A stretch of DNA of 64,000 nucleotides from Gigaspora rosea (lineage: Eukaryota > Glomeromycota > Glomeromycetes > Diversisporales > Gigasporaceae). Below the pieces are notes generated by a model. That model did no database searches, was not told where the DNA came from, and saw only the letters and a list, made by a program, of their open reading frames with translations. Both the position numbers and the translations under genes were made by a program. The stretch covers positions 215,610-279,609 of the forward strand of contig QKWP01000008.1 in NCBI GenBank assembly GCA_003550325.1. Direction: 5' to 3'. This document shows, one piece after another, positions 47,111-59,320 of the stretch. Position 1 is the first letter of the stretch. The number at the start of each line of letters is the position of its first letter.

Positions 47111-47399
47111 TAAATGTTTTTGATGATCAGTTTCCGTGCAGTTTCCGTGCAGTTTCCGTGCAGTGATTATGAAACCCGTGCTTACCCGCATATAATTTCG
47201 TATTTATACATACATCTCCGTGTATCGAGTTTTCATTGGGATGCCCCAGGGATGGTAAATTTTATAATCATTTGCCATTTATTGAAATGACCTAGGTCAT
47301 TTTTAGTATATTAACTAGAGGTGCAGCTAAATTGCGGGGAGCGAAATATTTGTTTATATGTAGTATGTTAAGTTTAAAGCATGATTAGTGTGACACGTG

Positions 47400-48681
47400 T
47401 AGGGCTGTAAATCGATTCTATAATAATCGTTTTAATCGTTAATCGAATTAGAATCGATTCTCATTTTGTATAATCGCTTTAATCGTTTTTACAAACAATT
47501 AAAATATTTTGAAATCGATTCTAAGATTTAAAATCGATTCTAAATATATAATCGTTTTACATTAAATATTTAAATGCATAAATTTTTGATAAATATTCTC
47601 TTCGTTTTAAGTTTATGTATAAAAAAATATAAAGCTATGTTTATTATTGAAAACAATAGGCTTAAAGTTTAAAAACATAATACGCCTTATAATTTTTAAT
47701 AAGTTACAACGATGTGATTTCAGATAACTATAGAGGCTTTGAAAAATAATGTTAAATAGTAACAAACACAACCGTTTATATTTTTCATGTGCTTATCTAA
47801 AAACCGAGAATATTAAAAATTAGCGACAGTATTAAATAAATATTATAGAATAATAAATAGCTGCGCGACGTTGTCACGCAAAACCAGGAACGGAAAGTGG
47901 ATTTTCAGAGAGTTACAGGTTAAACCAGTTTTGGCATAAGTTTCTTTTTTTTTTTTTTTTTGCATGCGATTCAGTAGATCAAAAGCACCATAGAGTATGT
48001 ACAAGTATAGAAGTCACAAGGATAGACTCTACATACTTTGTACTCCGTTCCTGGTATGGCTTAGTACAAATAGGCTTATGTGTCTTATTGTTTTTATAAC
48101 AAACACAGCATTATATTTTCTTATTATATATCTAATATTTATTAAAACATTGTAATAGTCCGTAAGTATAAAACTAATAAGCTGAATACAAATAATAAGC
48201 ATAAAGATTTTAATTATCGAATGTATTCTAATTTATAATAGTTTTTAAATATATAAATATTCGATACAAATAATTTAATTGAGAGATTATTTTTTGTTCG
48301 TATCAATATGGCTACTACAACAAGAGCTAAACGTCGTCAACTTGAAAAACAACAAAATACTTCATTAATTGAAAACAATAAATTAAATGAAGATGATAGA
48401 TTAAAAATAATTTGATTTTAGAGTGGAGTTTTTTTTAGCATTCGCTTTCTCCACAATTTTTTAATTTATATTTTATAATTTATATATATTATTCTATTTA
48501 TTACTTTTTTATACATTAAATAAAAAATTAAATTTATATTATTTATAAATAACTTATAGCATTTACAGTACAAAACAGATTAAAGCTCAGTATGACAAAT
48601 CAAAAGATTCGATCATCGATTCTAAACCGATTTTAGGGATTCGATCATCGATTCTAATTTTTAGAATCGATTTACAGCCTA
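47400..48681. mobile_element. hAT element, TAGGGCTGTAAATCGATT ends, 8-base TSD
   Basis: TAGGGCTGTAAATCGATTCT at the left and AGAATCGATTTACAGCCTA at the right are inverted, flanked by the perfect duplication GACACGTG (47392-47399 and 48682-48689). AATCGATTC subterminal repeats abound at both ends. No transposase is recognised; one 35-residue open frame lies near the right end. At 1.3 kb it is non-autonomous. Confidence 0.85.
48308..48415 (+). CDS. Small basic ORF inside the hAT element
   Basis: A 35-residue frame, MATTTRAKRRQLEKQQNTSL, continuing Ile-Glu-Asn to a TGA. The charged helix-like composition and better codon texture than its surroundings suggest a real exon, perhaps the first exon of a lost transposase or a captured gene. 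I do not recognise the family. Confidence 0.3.
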   Translation: MATTTRAKRRQLEKQQNTSLIENNKLNEDDRLKII

Positions 48682-48689
48682 GACACGTG

Positions 48690-49230
48690 ATGAATTTTGT
48701 GGTAATTATAATAGAAACAGAATGAAATCTGAGTCGCGAGGGAGTGATATCCGCTTTGTAGATCGTGTTAGGGAAGGCAATCTGCTTTTTATTATGTTTT
48801 TTATTATAATAAAGGCAGATTTCACCAGATCATAGCAGATTTCACTCTTTCACAACTCAGTATCATCCTGTCGTATTATAATTAGGGTAGCTGCGCGACG
48901 CAGTCGCGCTAAAGTAACTGTTATCTTGCTCAACTGGTTATTAATTTATAAACGTCTCACTTGGAACAAGACACAAACTGAAACAACTTTCAGGCGTAAG
49001 TATCTTCACTATATGCTTCTCTTCTCTTTATTTGTTACAGTCAAAAGACTAACTTTACTCTTTCTATTTATATTAATTCTGCGATTATATATATTGTGTA
49101 ACACTTATACTTCTCTATATTTTACCTTTTTCATTGTAATAAAATAAGCCCTTAAATTCTACTGATAAAATCGTCTTTGTTATCGATGATCACAATAACA
49201 TTATAATACCGGTCATAATTCTGGTCGACT
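48690..49230. other. Intergenic stretch
   Basis: GCTGCGCGACGCAGTCGCGC at 48891-48910 resembles GCTGCGCGACGTTGTCACGC inside the hAT at 47861, a shared short repeat. The frame at 48926-49147 is hydrophobic and unsupported. Confidence 0.35.
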
Positions 49231-49231
49231 T

Positions 49232-49492
49232 TAGGCCGTTCGAAGTTGATTCTTTGGTTAACATCACTTTTCCAGGACTCATAGGAGGGGGGGAGGGGGG
49301 TAAAATGAAACGAACATATGAAACGAACATATGAAACGAACATATAAAAATTAAGCAATTTCATTGGTTGATGTAAATCAGGTGACTGGTGAGAGTCATT
49401 CAGCGTTTTGATTGGCTGTTCATTTTTCGGGGGAGGGGGGAGACTTCAGCTGGGGATGATGTTAACTGAAAAATTAACTTCAAACGGCCTTG
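49232..49492. mobile_element. MITE with AAGGCCGTTTGAAGTTAATT ends
   Basis: The left end TTAGGCCGTTCGAAGTTGAT and the right end (TTAACTTCAAACGGCCTT) are inverted, each bordered inside by GATGTTAAC/GTTAACATC and long G runs. Three copies of GAAACGAACATAT follow the left G run at 49308-49350. Confidence 0.7.
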
Positions 49493-50505
49493 ACATTACA
49501 TTCCCCTTATAAAAGAAAGGAGCAAAAATAAATAAATATCGGTATATAATTAATTTATTATAAAAAGTATTTTATCCGATAAAAAGAACTTACAATTTTT
49601 ACAGGCAAATTCTCGTGATCTAGTAATCGGATCTGCATCATTTTAAAGTATGTATGCAGCGATCACAGATTTGAATTTTGGGTTTTCCAAAATTCCTATT
49701 GGTCGAGCAAATTTTGTCCTGAATGATTCCGTAAAAGCTAAATGTTTATTCAAATATTTCTTCTCGTTAATACTAGTTTTCTAGCTCTTCACAATCGAAC
49801 AAAAAGCACTTCGGAAGCTCTTTATTCAGCAGTTTTTTGTTGAATCGTTTTAGAAATAAACATATATGAGAGGACAGCAAATAGGAATTAAAATTTTAGC
49901 TTTATTTTTTATTATTTATTTATTTATTTTTTTTTTTTTAAGTTTTTATTTTTTTTTAATTCGTTTTTTATTTTTAAATTATTTTTATTTTAACCGCGAA
50001 ATAACGCACAGAGTTATTTCGAGTTTCGGCCTGAATTAATCTTAATTTAGGCCGAAATTCGAAACAACACCCATCGCGTTATTTCGTGGTTCTGCTGTAT
50101 TTACTTTTTTTTAGTTTTTACCGGGGGACATCAAAGAGGAAGGAGAGGGTGATGTTAACCGAAAGCTTAGCTTCAAACGGCCTTAGATAGGTTTTAGGTA
50201 GTAATATAATAAGCAAAATTGCCTAAGATCATCAAATTCTTAATTTGATGGTCAGACATCACGTGATTCTGCTCCGCTTTAGACGACCCCCATATATAGA
50301 GCTAAGTACGTACGTTCGTACATACGTCAGCTACTAGTAATATCATGCACAAAGTAATAAATCGAATTTATAGATTGAATTTGATTTCTAAATAATGATA
50401 ATATTTCATTAATTTTATTTTTTTTCATATGTTCATTTTACCCGGGGGCCGGGGGACCATTGGGGGGGAGTGATGTTAACCAAAAAATTAACTTCAAACG
50501 GCCTT
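49493..50505. mobile_element. Two further right ends of the same MITE family plus a hairpin
   Basis: GATGTTAACCxAAAxxTTAxC then TTCAAACGGCCTTA recur at 50148-50184 and 50469-50505, both preceded by G runs. Between them and the first copy, 49994-50093 folds as a hairpin (CGAAATAACGC ... GCGTTATTTCG with TTTCGGCC...GGCCGAAA inside). The left ends are not found, suggesting nested or partial copies. Confidence 0.5.
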
Positions 50506-51352
50506 ATTACCAAATGAACCGTTCGAATTTATTTTCATTCTATCTTTGCACTTTTCGCTTTGTTATACATTTCGTATTAAATCACTAACAATCACTTTAT
50601 AGGCAACTAAGTTCAAAGACAATTAATTTACAGACATGATTATTCTACAGACGGTTAATTCACGGACAAATTCATTTTGTTTACAATATATTTAGCCAAC
50701 AATTTCTTCGTAAACTACACCAGCTCTACCATAAATTTTCGAAACAACGCCCATGCCCGCTATTTCGAGAATTTACGGTAAATTTAAACTTAAGTCTAAC
50801 GACAATGACTAGAATTAATTTGTATGTGATATCTGATGTCATTGAAATAGCTGCCAATGAAAAAAATTACATAATTGTGAATCAATCGACTATAAAATAA
50901 CCTTACCTGTAATTAAATTCTCTGCGAACTAAGTTGTCTGTGAAGTAATTTTTGGTGAGTTGATTCTACTAAATAGAATATTAAGTAAAGACACAATAAA
51001 ATCGAATTAGTTCACAATAAATACAATTTTAATCTTAAGGCAGTCTAATAGCGATAGAGAATATTTTACCTGATTTCGTTCCACCACATGATACAAGAAT
51101 AACATAAATACCAAATTCGGTGTTACGATCGGTTGGGAGTGCTTGATGAAATTGGGCCGGTTTAGTTCGATTGTGAACAAATTGATGATTAAGGTTAAAT
51201 GGTTTAAAACGATAAATAATTACGGGTATAAGGGTCCTCTTCATTGGATTATTACAGAAATACTAAATACTATCTACAACCGTTAACTGCTTGTTCTTCC
51301 TCCATAAACTAAAATTAAGCCCTTATATATTTTTAATTCGTGGGAGCTTTAA
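50506..51352. other. Intergenic stretch, no gene supported
   Basis: CTATTTCGAGAATTTACGG and CGAAACAACGCCCATGC near 50740 echo the hairpin at 50060. The minus frame at 51035-51244 lacks recognisable features. Confidence 0.35.
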
Positions 51353-51482
51353 TCACTCGTTTGGAAATTCAATCACTCGTTTGGAAATTCAATCACTAGT
51401 TTTGAGATTTGATCACCTGTTTGGAGATTCGATCACTCGTTTGGTTGATCACCCGTTTGGAGCTTTGGAGATTCAATCACCC
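51353..51482 (+). repeat. 19-20-base tandem repeat, about seven copies
   Basis: AATCACTCGTTTGGAAATTC and variants, the first two copies identical and later ones diverged. Confidence 0.85.
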
Positions 51483-53439
51483 GACTATGCCACAAACTAT
51501 GCAAAATAAGAAATACATAACGATAAAATTATAATACTAACTAAAAGTAGAAAAATCGAGCATAACACTGGTATGCTCATACAACCGTACTCTACCCAAA
51601 TCTAATCATTAACGTTGAGTTTGGTTTTGTATTCACGTTACACTTGATCTTATATTAGGTTTTTCCGATTCTTTTCATTTTCAATTAAGTTTTATTTATT
51701 ATCTACTGCATATAAATTTATAAAATTTCATAATATTACAAAAAAAAGCCCAACACTTTAACTAAAATGAATTTAAAATAGCATATCTGAGAAAAGTGAA
51801 CTGGACTGGGCTCTTGTGGCAAGCCACAATCTCAAGTTTTTAAATTTTAACTTTTAGATGGTGTGGAAAATTTTGAAAACAAATTTATCCACATATTCCC
51901 AAATATTTATATAAAATTCAGAAAATCAAAATTTTTTTAACAATATAATACAATAACAAATTTCATTAATAAAAATCCCGGAACATTATATTGGCGTTCA
52001 TCTCATAGTTTATTGTGTCTTAACGAAAAGATGCTAAACAATAAACAAATCACGTTAGAATCTAAACTCAAAGGCTTTGTCTATTTTGAATCCCTAAAGA
52101 TCATATACTTATACGCTTACGGTCAGGAAACCTATTCAAGAAACTGTGTATTGCGACTATTATGCCGTGTTTAAGATACTGCATCAAGACATGCTATGTG
52201 TCATTTATTGATTCCTATTATTTGAATTTCACTTATTGATGCTACATCAATAAAGCTTTAATTAATTGTATCATTCAAGTATCATAAAGTTCTTAAGAAT
52301 TCTTGCTTATCTAATAACAGAAAATGGCTTTTTTTTTTTTAACTTTTAAATCTGTAACATTCATATCTTAACATAAACAAAATCACTGTAAAGGTATTCG
52401 CTTTCGTATAAACAGATTTTAAAACAAGCCATATATATCCAATCCAATCTTCAAAGAGTATTTTGAGTCAAATAGCGGAATAAACTTTTATTTATTTATT
52501 AATTGTTCATTAAATAAAAGTTTACATATAACATAAGCGATTTTTAAATTCACGGAACGGAATGGACCAGTTGAGCAGCATTTAAAAGAAATAATAATTC
52601 ATTATTTTCAAGGCGATATGGTTACGTTTTGCTAATTATTAAAAATTTTAAATTTTTTCATTTATTTTTTATTTCATGTATTAAGTTTTTTTTTTTAAAA
52701 AAAAATAATAATAATAAATAAATAACTTGAGATGAATAGAATGCTGCTGCATTTCATTTTTCTCTTTTTTTAGCTTTTAATTTTTATTCCATCGCTAGAT
52801 ATGAAAATTTTGATTAATCTGTAAAACTCATACCGATCCTAAATACGTTATTCATTCCGAATTGACATAACAACACTACTACTATAAACACATTTCTATT
52901 AAAAAAGCAAAAATTATTTGTAGGGTTGACTTTAAAACCAAGTGACTTGGAAATTACGAAGATACCATCTTTGTGATATCGATAAGGGCTTCGAAAAATA
53001 GGCTTTTATTGTTTGTGACTGAGTGAAGAAATGTTTATAATGGCTTTTGTATTGTCTAACTAAATCGAAGTGGCTTTGAGATCACAAGACTGACACTTTT
53101 TTTTGTAATATGACTAAAATTCGTATCAATTTATAAATTAGAAAGCAATTTATAAAAAATTTGATTTAAATTGCATATCTCATAATACTGTATTGATAAT
53201 TCGATTGATAAATTCAAATCGGTTTATATACAGATTTATTATTGATTATGCTAAGAAATGGCTTAAAAGTGGCTTAGAGGTTTATTGATTATCCAGCTAT
53301 CGTTACCTATCATATTGGTAAACTTTGAAGCGATTATCTGCTAGAAAATTACTAATTATACACGAGATGTATGGTACACGATTATTAATTTTATTAATTC
53401 TGTTATTTGCAAATTCGTGTAAACATGCGAATGAAAATT
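51483..53439. other. AT-rich intergenic stretch
   Basis: No gene is supported. ATCAATTTATAAATTAGAAAGC occurs at 53127 and again at 53700, and related ATTGGCTTTxxAA words recur at 53040 and 53820, indicating a diverged duplication of about 600 bases. Confidence 0.4.
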
Positions 53440-53590
53440 AAACCTTGCTTATGTTTAGGGTAAGAGTGGATTTGGGACTAGAGTGAGGTATAGTTTATAC
53501 CAAAATTTCGCAAGGAATTTTTTTATTAGGAACCGAAAAGAGGTTTCATAATCTAAATTTTGGGATATTGGCTGGTTTTATACAACCCGT
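53440..53590. mobile_element. TTAGGG-core MITE relic
   Basis: GTTTAGGGTAAGAGTGG, ATAGTTTATACCAAAATTT, GCAAGGAATTTTTTTATTAG and GGTTTCATAATC follow the core order of the elements at 25199 and 60409, but terminal repeats are not recognised. Confidence 0.5.
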
Positions 53591-53930
53591 GCACAAATAG
53601 TGTCTATCTGTTAATGGTTTAGAGTATTGTTTGTGTCGAAAAAACAGTCATGTACGGTCTGAGATCATACTATCATAAGGTTGACTTGTTTTGCTTCATA
53701 TCAATTTATAAATTAGAAAGCTACTTTCTATTGTTTATGCTTCAACAGTTATTTATTGGGCTGAATAGTTGTTCAAATAATAAGCCTAGTGTTTATATCT
53801 TAATGAAGAAAATTTTATATTGGCTTTGAAAATGTATTATTATATAAATGCATGCTTGTTTTACTTGTTAATCAACATTTCTTTTCGTTTTTTAAAAATA
53901 TTGTTAACATCTTTTTCACAAGAAAAAAAA

Positions 53931-54029
53931 ATGCAATTAGTTAAAGTCTTGACTATTTTGATGATAATTGTCCAATTGACAATTATTACCCCTTCCTGGG
54001 CGTATAAAATAAAACGAGGTATTAAATAA
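53931..54029 (+). CDS. Signal-peptide ORF, possible first exon of a small secreted protein
   Basis: A 32-residue frame: MQLVKVLTILMIIVQLTIIT then PSWAYKIKRGIK and TAA. A short charged start, a long hydrophobic core and a likely cleavage after PSWA are a textbook eukaryotic signal peptide; the rest is a basic stub with Lys-Arg, a Kex2-type site. A possible donor GTATTA at 54018 would skip the stop and splice toward the intron-like array that starts immediately downstream. Rhizophagus has many small secreted proteins with such starts, but I cannot assign a family. As it stands it would yield an eight-residue mature peptide. It may be the surviving first exon of a decayed effector-type gene. An in-frame upstream ATG at 53820 exists but would bury the signal peptide. 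Confidence 0.45.
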   Translation: MQLVKVLTILMIIVQLTIITPSWAYKIKRGIK

Positions 54030-57000
54030 ATAAATCTTATTATTAAATAAAATATCTCTAATTATTTTTATGTAAATTAAATTATTAGACGGTGAGTATA
54101 GGAATATTTATAAATAAAATTTTTTATAATAATATTAGGAGTGATATTTGTAGCAAAGGTTACTGTAGCCATATTTTACAAAAATTGTTAATATCCAAAT
54201 TTTAACTATAAACCACACTTAGGGTTTTAACAAAAAAATATTCACTGCAAAATTTTGCTATGACTTACTCTGACCCTAAACAATCCCTAAACTCCTAACT
54301 CTTGACCTTACATTAAACCCTAACCCTAACCCTAATCATATACAACTGCATTTAGTTACAGTAACCCATGGCTACAAAATATTACTTCCATAATTTTATC
54401 ATAAAATAAAATACTGCTTACTTATATGTAAATTATATTACTAGCCGGTAAGTATAAGAATAATGTATTTTATAAGTTAATTTTTATAAAATCTTATTAA
54501 AAAAATCCTCTATTAGACCGTGAGTACAAGACTATTTTATGAATTAAAGCTTTATAATAATCTACTATTAAATAAAACGTTTCTGTTTGTTTATATGTGA
54601 ATTAAATTACTAGCTGGTGAGTATAAGACAGTTTTTATAAAGTAAAAACTTTCAAATAATCTACTATTAAATAAAACATTTCTAATTATTTATATGTAAA
54701 TTAAATTACTAGGTTGTAAGTATAAGGCTATTTTATAAATTACAACCTTTAACATCACTAATTATTTAATGCAAATTAATTACTAGTTGGTGAGTATAAG
54801 AATATTTTTGAAGTATAACTTTTAATTATATAGATACTATCTTATAAGATAAAACCCTCTTAATTCTATATGTAAATTAAAATACTATTAAATAAACATT
54901 CTAATTATTATATGTAAATAAAATTATTAGGCGGTGAATATAAGACTATTTATAAATCAAAAATTTTACAATAATTATAAAACATCGCTAATTATTTATG
55001 TATAAATTAATTGCTAGTTGGTGAGTATAAGAATATTTTAAGAAGTAAAAACTTTATAATAATTTTTATATTATTAAATAAATTAAAACATCTCTACTTA
55101 TTTATATCTAAATTAAACTATTAGGCGGTCAGTATAAGATTATCTTATAAATTAAACATTTTGCACCTTATTATAAATAAAATGTCGCTAATTATTTATA
55201 TATAAATTAATTATTAGTTGGTGAGTATAAGAATGTTTTAAGAAGTAAAAACTTTATAATAATCAACTCACCAAATAAAATATTTCTAATTATTGTATGT
55301 AACTTAATAATTAGGCGGTAAATATATGACTATTTTATAAATCGAAAATTTTTCAATAATCTTATTGTAAATTAAAACATCGCTAATTATTTATATGTAA
55401 ATTAATTATAAGTTGGTGAGTATAGAATTATTTTATAAAGAAAATGCTTTATAATAATCTATATACTATTAAATAAATTAAAACATTTCTATTTATTTAT
55501 ATTCAAATTAAATTATTAGGCTGTGAGTATAAGACTATTTTATAAATCAAAAATTTACAATAGTCTTATTATAAAATAAAACGTTCTAATTATTATATAT
55601 AAATTAAATTACTAGTTGGTATGAGACTATTTTATAAAAAGCTTTATGATAATCTACATAATACAACTTTAATTATTTATATGTAAATTAAATTATTAGG
55701 CGATGACGGTGAGTACAAGAATAATCCTATTTTTAAATAAAATATTCGAATTATTGTTTTATGAATCAAAATTTTACAACTATCTACTATTAAAAAAAAA
55801 CAACTCAATTATTTATATGCTAATTAAATTACTAGACGACTAGTGTAAGACTATTTTATGAATTAAAAAACTCAATAATAATCTACCATTAAATGAAATA
55901 TCTCTAATTCTTATATGTATATTAAATTACTAGCTGGTTAGTATAAGGTCATTTTATAAATTAAAAATTTTATAATAATCTATATGCAAATTAAATACAA
56001 GATTATTTTATAAATTGAAAATTTTATAATATATCCTGTCAAAATAAATAAAATAACTAATTATTTATTTGCAAATTACTAGCTGGTGAGTATAAGACAA
56101 TATTTACAAATTAGAAATTTTTAATAATCAACTATTAAATAAACACCTCTGTTATTTTTAAAATACTAGCGAGTGAATTTAAGACCATTTTATAAATTCA
56201 AAATTTTATAGTAATTACTTTCTCTAATTATATATATATATAATTTAAATTACTAGCCCTTGAGTATAGACATTTTATGAATTAAAACTATATAGCTGTC
56301 CAAAATTAAATAAATACCTTTAATTACTTATATGTAATTTAAATTACTAGGCGGTGAGTGTACAAATTAAAAACTTTATAATAGTCTACTATTAAATAAA
56401 ATATCTAATTATTAGACGTGAGTATAAGTTTTTATGAAGTAAAGACTTTATAATAATCTACTATTAAATAAACTTTGTTTATTTGTAAATTAAATTACTA
56501 GACAGTGAGTTTAAGAATATTTTATTAATTAAATCTTTATAATGATATACTATTAAATAAAACATCTCTAACTATTTATTTGTGAATTACTAGCTATGTA
56601 AATTAAATCACTAGCACGTGAGTATAAAGTTGCTGTATTTTATAAATTAATAATTGCATAATAATATTATTAAATAAACCATCTTTTATATACAAATAAA
56701 TTAAATTACTAGGACGTAAGTACTGTACGTATAAGACTATTTATAAATTAAAGCTTCATGATCATATGCTATAAATAAGCAACTCTAATTATTTATAAAG
56801 CAATTAAAATAGTTAGTGTGTGGGTATAGCACCATTTATAAATTAATAATTTATAATAATCGATTATTAAATAAACATCACTAATTATTTATATATAAAT
56901 TAAATTGCGTACTAGCTTGTAAGTATAAGACTATTTTACAAATTAAAATTTTATAGTAATCTATTATAAAATAAATAAAATGTCTAATTATTATTTGCAA

Positions 57001-57675
57001 ATTAAATTATTAGATGTGAGTAATCAAATTACTAGTCAGTAAGTATTAGAATATTTATGAATTAAAACTTTATAATAATTTGCTATTAAATAAATTATCT
57101 ATAATTATTTAACTGTAAATCAAATTACTAGCTCGTGAGTATATGGCTATTGTATTTTATAAATTAAAAATTTTACCGTATAATGATTTTATTAAATAAA
57201 ACATCTCTTTCGATTTGCATGTAAATTAAATTACTAGGGCTTGATCTAAGACAATGTTATAAAATAAAACTTTATGATAATCAACTACTAATAAACATCT
57301 CTAATTATTTATAGGGCAATCAAAATTACTAGTGTGAGTATAAAGCCATTATATAAATTAATAATTTTATAATAATCGACTATTGAGTAAAACATCACTA
57401 ATTATTTAATTACGTACTAGCCTGTGAGTATTAGACTATTTTGCTATTTAAAAACCTTAATAATCTACTATTAAATAAAATATCAAATCATTTATTTGAA
57501 TATTAAATTATTAGATGGTAGATATAAGACGATTTTATGAATTAAAAGCTTTATAATAATTTATTACTAAATAAAAAATCATCTCTAAATATTTATATTA
57601 TAGTCGGTAAGCATAAAACTATTTTATAAATTAATACTTTAATATTTTATTATTAAATAAAACAACTCTAAATTT
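54030..57675 (+). repeat. Large tandem array of intron-like units (about 35 junctions)
   Basis: Units of about 70-130 bases run head to tail. Typical order: GTGAGTATAAGACTATTTT, AT-rich middle with ATAATCTACTATTAAATAAA, CATCTCTAATTATTTATATG, TAAATTAAATTACTAG, then three variable bases, then the next GTGAGT or GTAAGT. I counted about 35 junctions; about 28 have exactly three bases between TAG and GT. The middle diverges more than the junction. The array is interrupted near its start by a MITE. Units at 55500-56150 correspond to the smaller array at 31035. No conventional exon was seen inside. Confidence 0.8.
54136..54392. mobile_element. MITE with telomere-like core, inside the array
   Basis: GGAGTGATATTTGTAGC and, on the complement of the right end, TGGAAGTAATATTTTGTAGC are inverted, followed inwards by GGTTACTGTA on both arms. 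The core holds CCCTAACCCTAACCCTAA and words matching the reverse of the TTAGGG-core group (GCAAAATTTTGC). TA or TTA flanks it. Confidence 0.7.
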
Positions 57676-58530
57676 TTATGTGTAGAAAATCCATTATATA
57701 ACAACATAGTTATATAATGTAAATATATTTTTATACGTAATAGAATCTTTATTTATAGTACAAATTTTATTTGGCTAATTTTGTGTATTAAAAGTTATTA
57801 TTAGTCAATTTTTTTAAATTATATTTTAAATATATATTTTATACTAGTTCTTTGTACATGTAAGAACAAAAATAGCATTAAATCGTCCTTTATATAATTT
57901 ATTTATACAGTAACTAGAAAGAGTTGTAAATACTATTTTTCTAACTAATGGCAATACTATATAAGTTATTATTATGAATTTGCACAATGACGGATTTTAT
58001 TATTATTTTGATTCTTCATATTTTCCTCTTCAATGCTTTTATTGTCTAATGTTTCGAGCCATATTAAAAACCCTGGTTGATCCGGGATTGATCCAAAATT
58101 AATCCAATTCACAGATTCGGAACAATCCGGCCAATCTCAAAAACAAATTTTTTATTATTTAGGTCCTATAATAAATTCCTGACACCCAACAACAAATTCT
58201 GATATACAAAATCTTAACAAATTAAAATCCCGCATACAAAATCCTGACATTCAAAATCTTGATAGTGCCGGAATCATGACTGTTCAAGAATTCCGAAAAT
58301 GCCAGAATCCTAACACGACACTATCAGAATGCTGACTCTATCAGATCGCATCATGACTACATTGATCATTTTAGGGATTTCTTCAAAAAACTCTAATACT
58401 TAAGAAATTTGCATCAATCGAAGTATTTATGTTCTTCTTTCTCATATTCTTAGAATAATAGTATTGCCCTTCATTGAAGTATTTTAATTTATTGTATCAG
58501 ATAATATTAAAAACTTTATTAATAAATAAC
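57676..58530. other. AT-rich intergenic stretch
   Basis: TTGATCCGGGATTGATCC near 58078 may be an hAT-like terminus fragment. AAAATCxTGACA words recur from 58180 to 58300. No gene recognised. Confidence 0.35.
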
Positions 58531-59320
58531 TTTAAGATCAGAAAAAACAAGTTCACAAAATAAGACATAATACTTATTTATCATTACAAATGATGTGCCG
58601 TTAGGGTGTTACCTCAACTAATAAAATCAAACATAGTCGGGGTAACATATGAAGTTCATTATTTCGGATTTATTAATGGTTATATTTCGATACTATCGTT
58701 AACCAACTTTTTTATACTAGATGATTATAAAATAATTATAAAATAAATTTACATTTATTGATACAAATACTGTATCTAACGGAAGTGTATATAATTTTTT
58801 TTTAACTTGCAGCTCTCAGCTAGCTCTACGTGGTAATAGAGCTATTTTTTTTTTCAAAAGTTTATAAAATCATTCAGTTATTATATAAATATTAAATATT
58901 AAATAATTAATTAAATTTTACGAAATTTTTTAAAAAATTATTTAAAAAATAGCCCAATTACCATGTAGAGCTAGTTGAAAGCTTCAAATTAAAAAAAATT
59001 ATATGCACTTTTGTTGGATACTTATGCTAAAAAATGTAAATTTAATCTAATATTTAAATATACGGCCTATAAAAAATCCGAAATTAATGATCTTCATATA
59101 TTACCCTATGTTTGATTTACTTAGTTGAGGTAACACCCTAATGTGCCGTGCCAGTACAGTCCTAATTTATTGTAATTAAGCATAATAGTAAGTAATTTGC
59201 TAATGTTTTCTGATATTAACTCTATTTACTAACCTTTACTAACTTAATATGATTGAGCATAATAGTAATATTCATTCTTGTTTTGTGAACTTGTTTTTCT
59301 GATCTTAATTCTATGCATTA
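58531..59320. mobile_element. MITE split by a nested foldback element
   Basis: TTTAAGATCAGAAAAAACAAG near 58530 is inverted relative to CTTGTTTTTCTGATCTTAA near 59300, both with TTCACAAAA following inward. Without the nested insert the element would be about 240 bases. The same AACAAGTTCACAAAACAAGA phrase occurs near 11340. Confidence 0.6.
58602..59140. mobile_element. Mutator-like foldback element with 9-base TSD
   Basis: TAGGGTGTTACCTCAACTAA at the left and TTAGTTGAGGTAACACCCTA at the right are exact inverted ends. The 9-base duplication ATGTGCCGT is perfect (58593-58601 and 59141-59149). Further inner pairs (AGCTCTACGTGG against CATGTAGAGCT, ACTGTATCTAACG against GTTGGATAC) show arms of over 200 bases. 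A 9-base duplication is typical of the Mutator superfamily. Non-coding. Confidence 0.85.

Noticed and set aside
54300-54335. CCCTAACCCTAACCCTAA as a telomere end
   Set aside because: Only three units, located inside a MITE with inverted ends, in mid-window; the TTAGGG words at 1-100 and 25310 are likewise internal to repeats.
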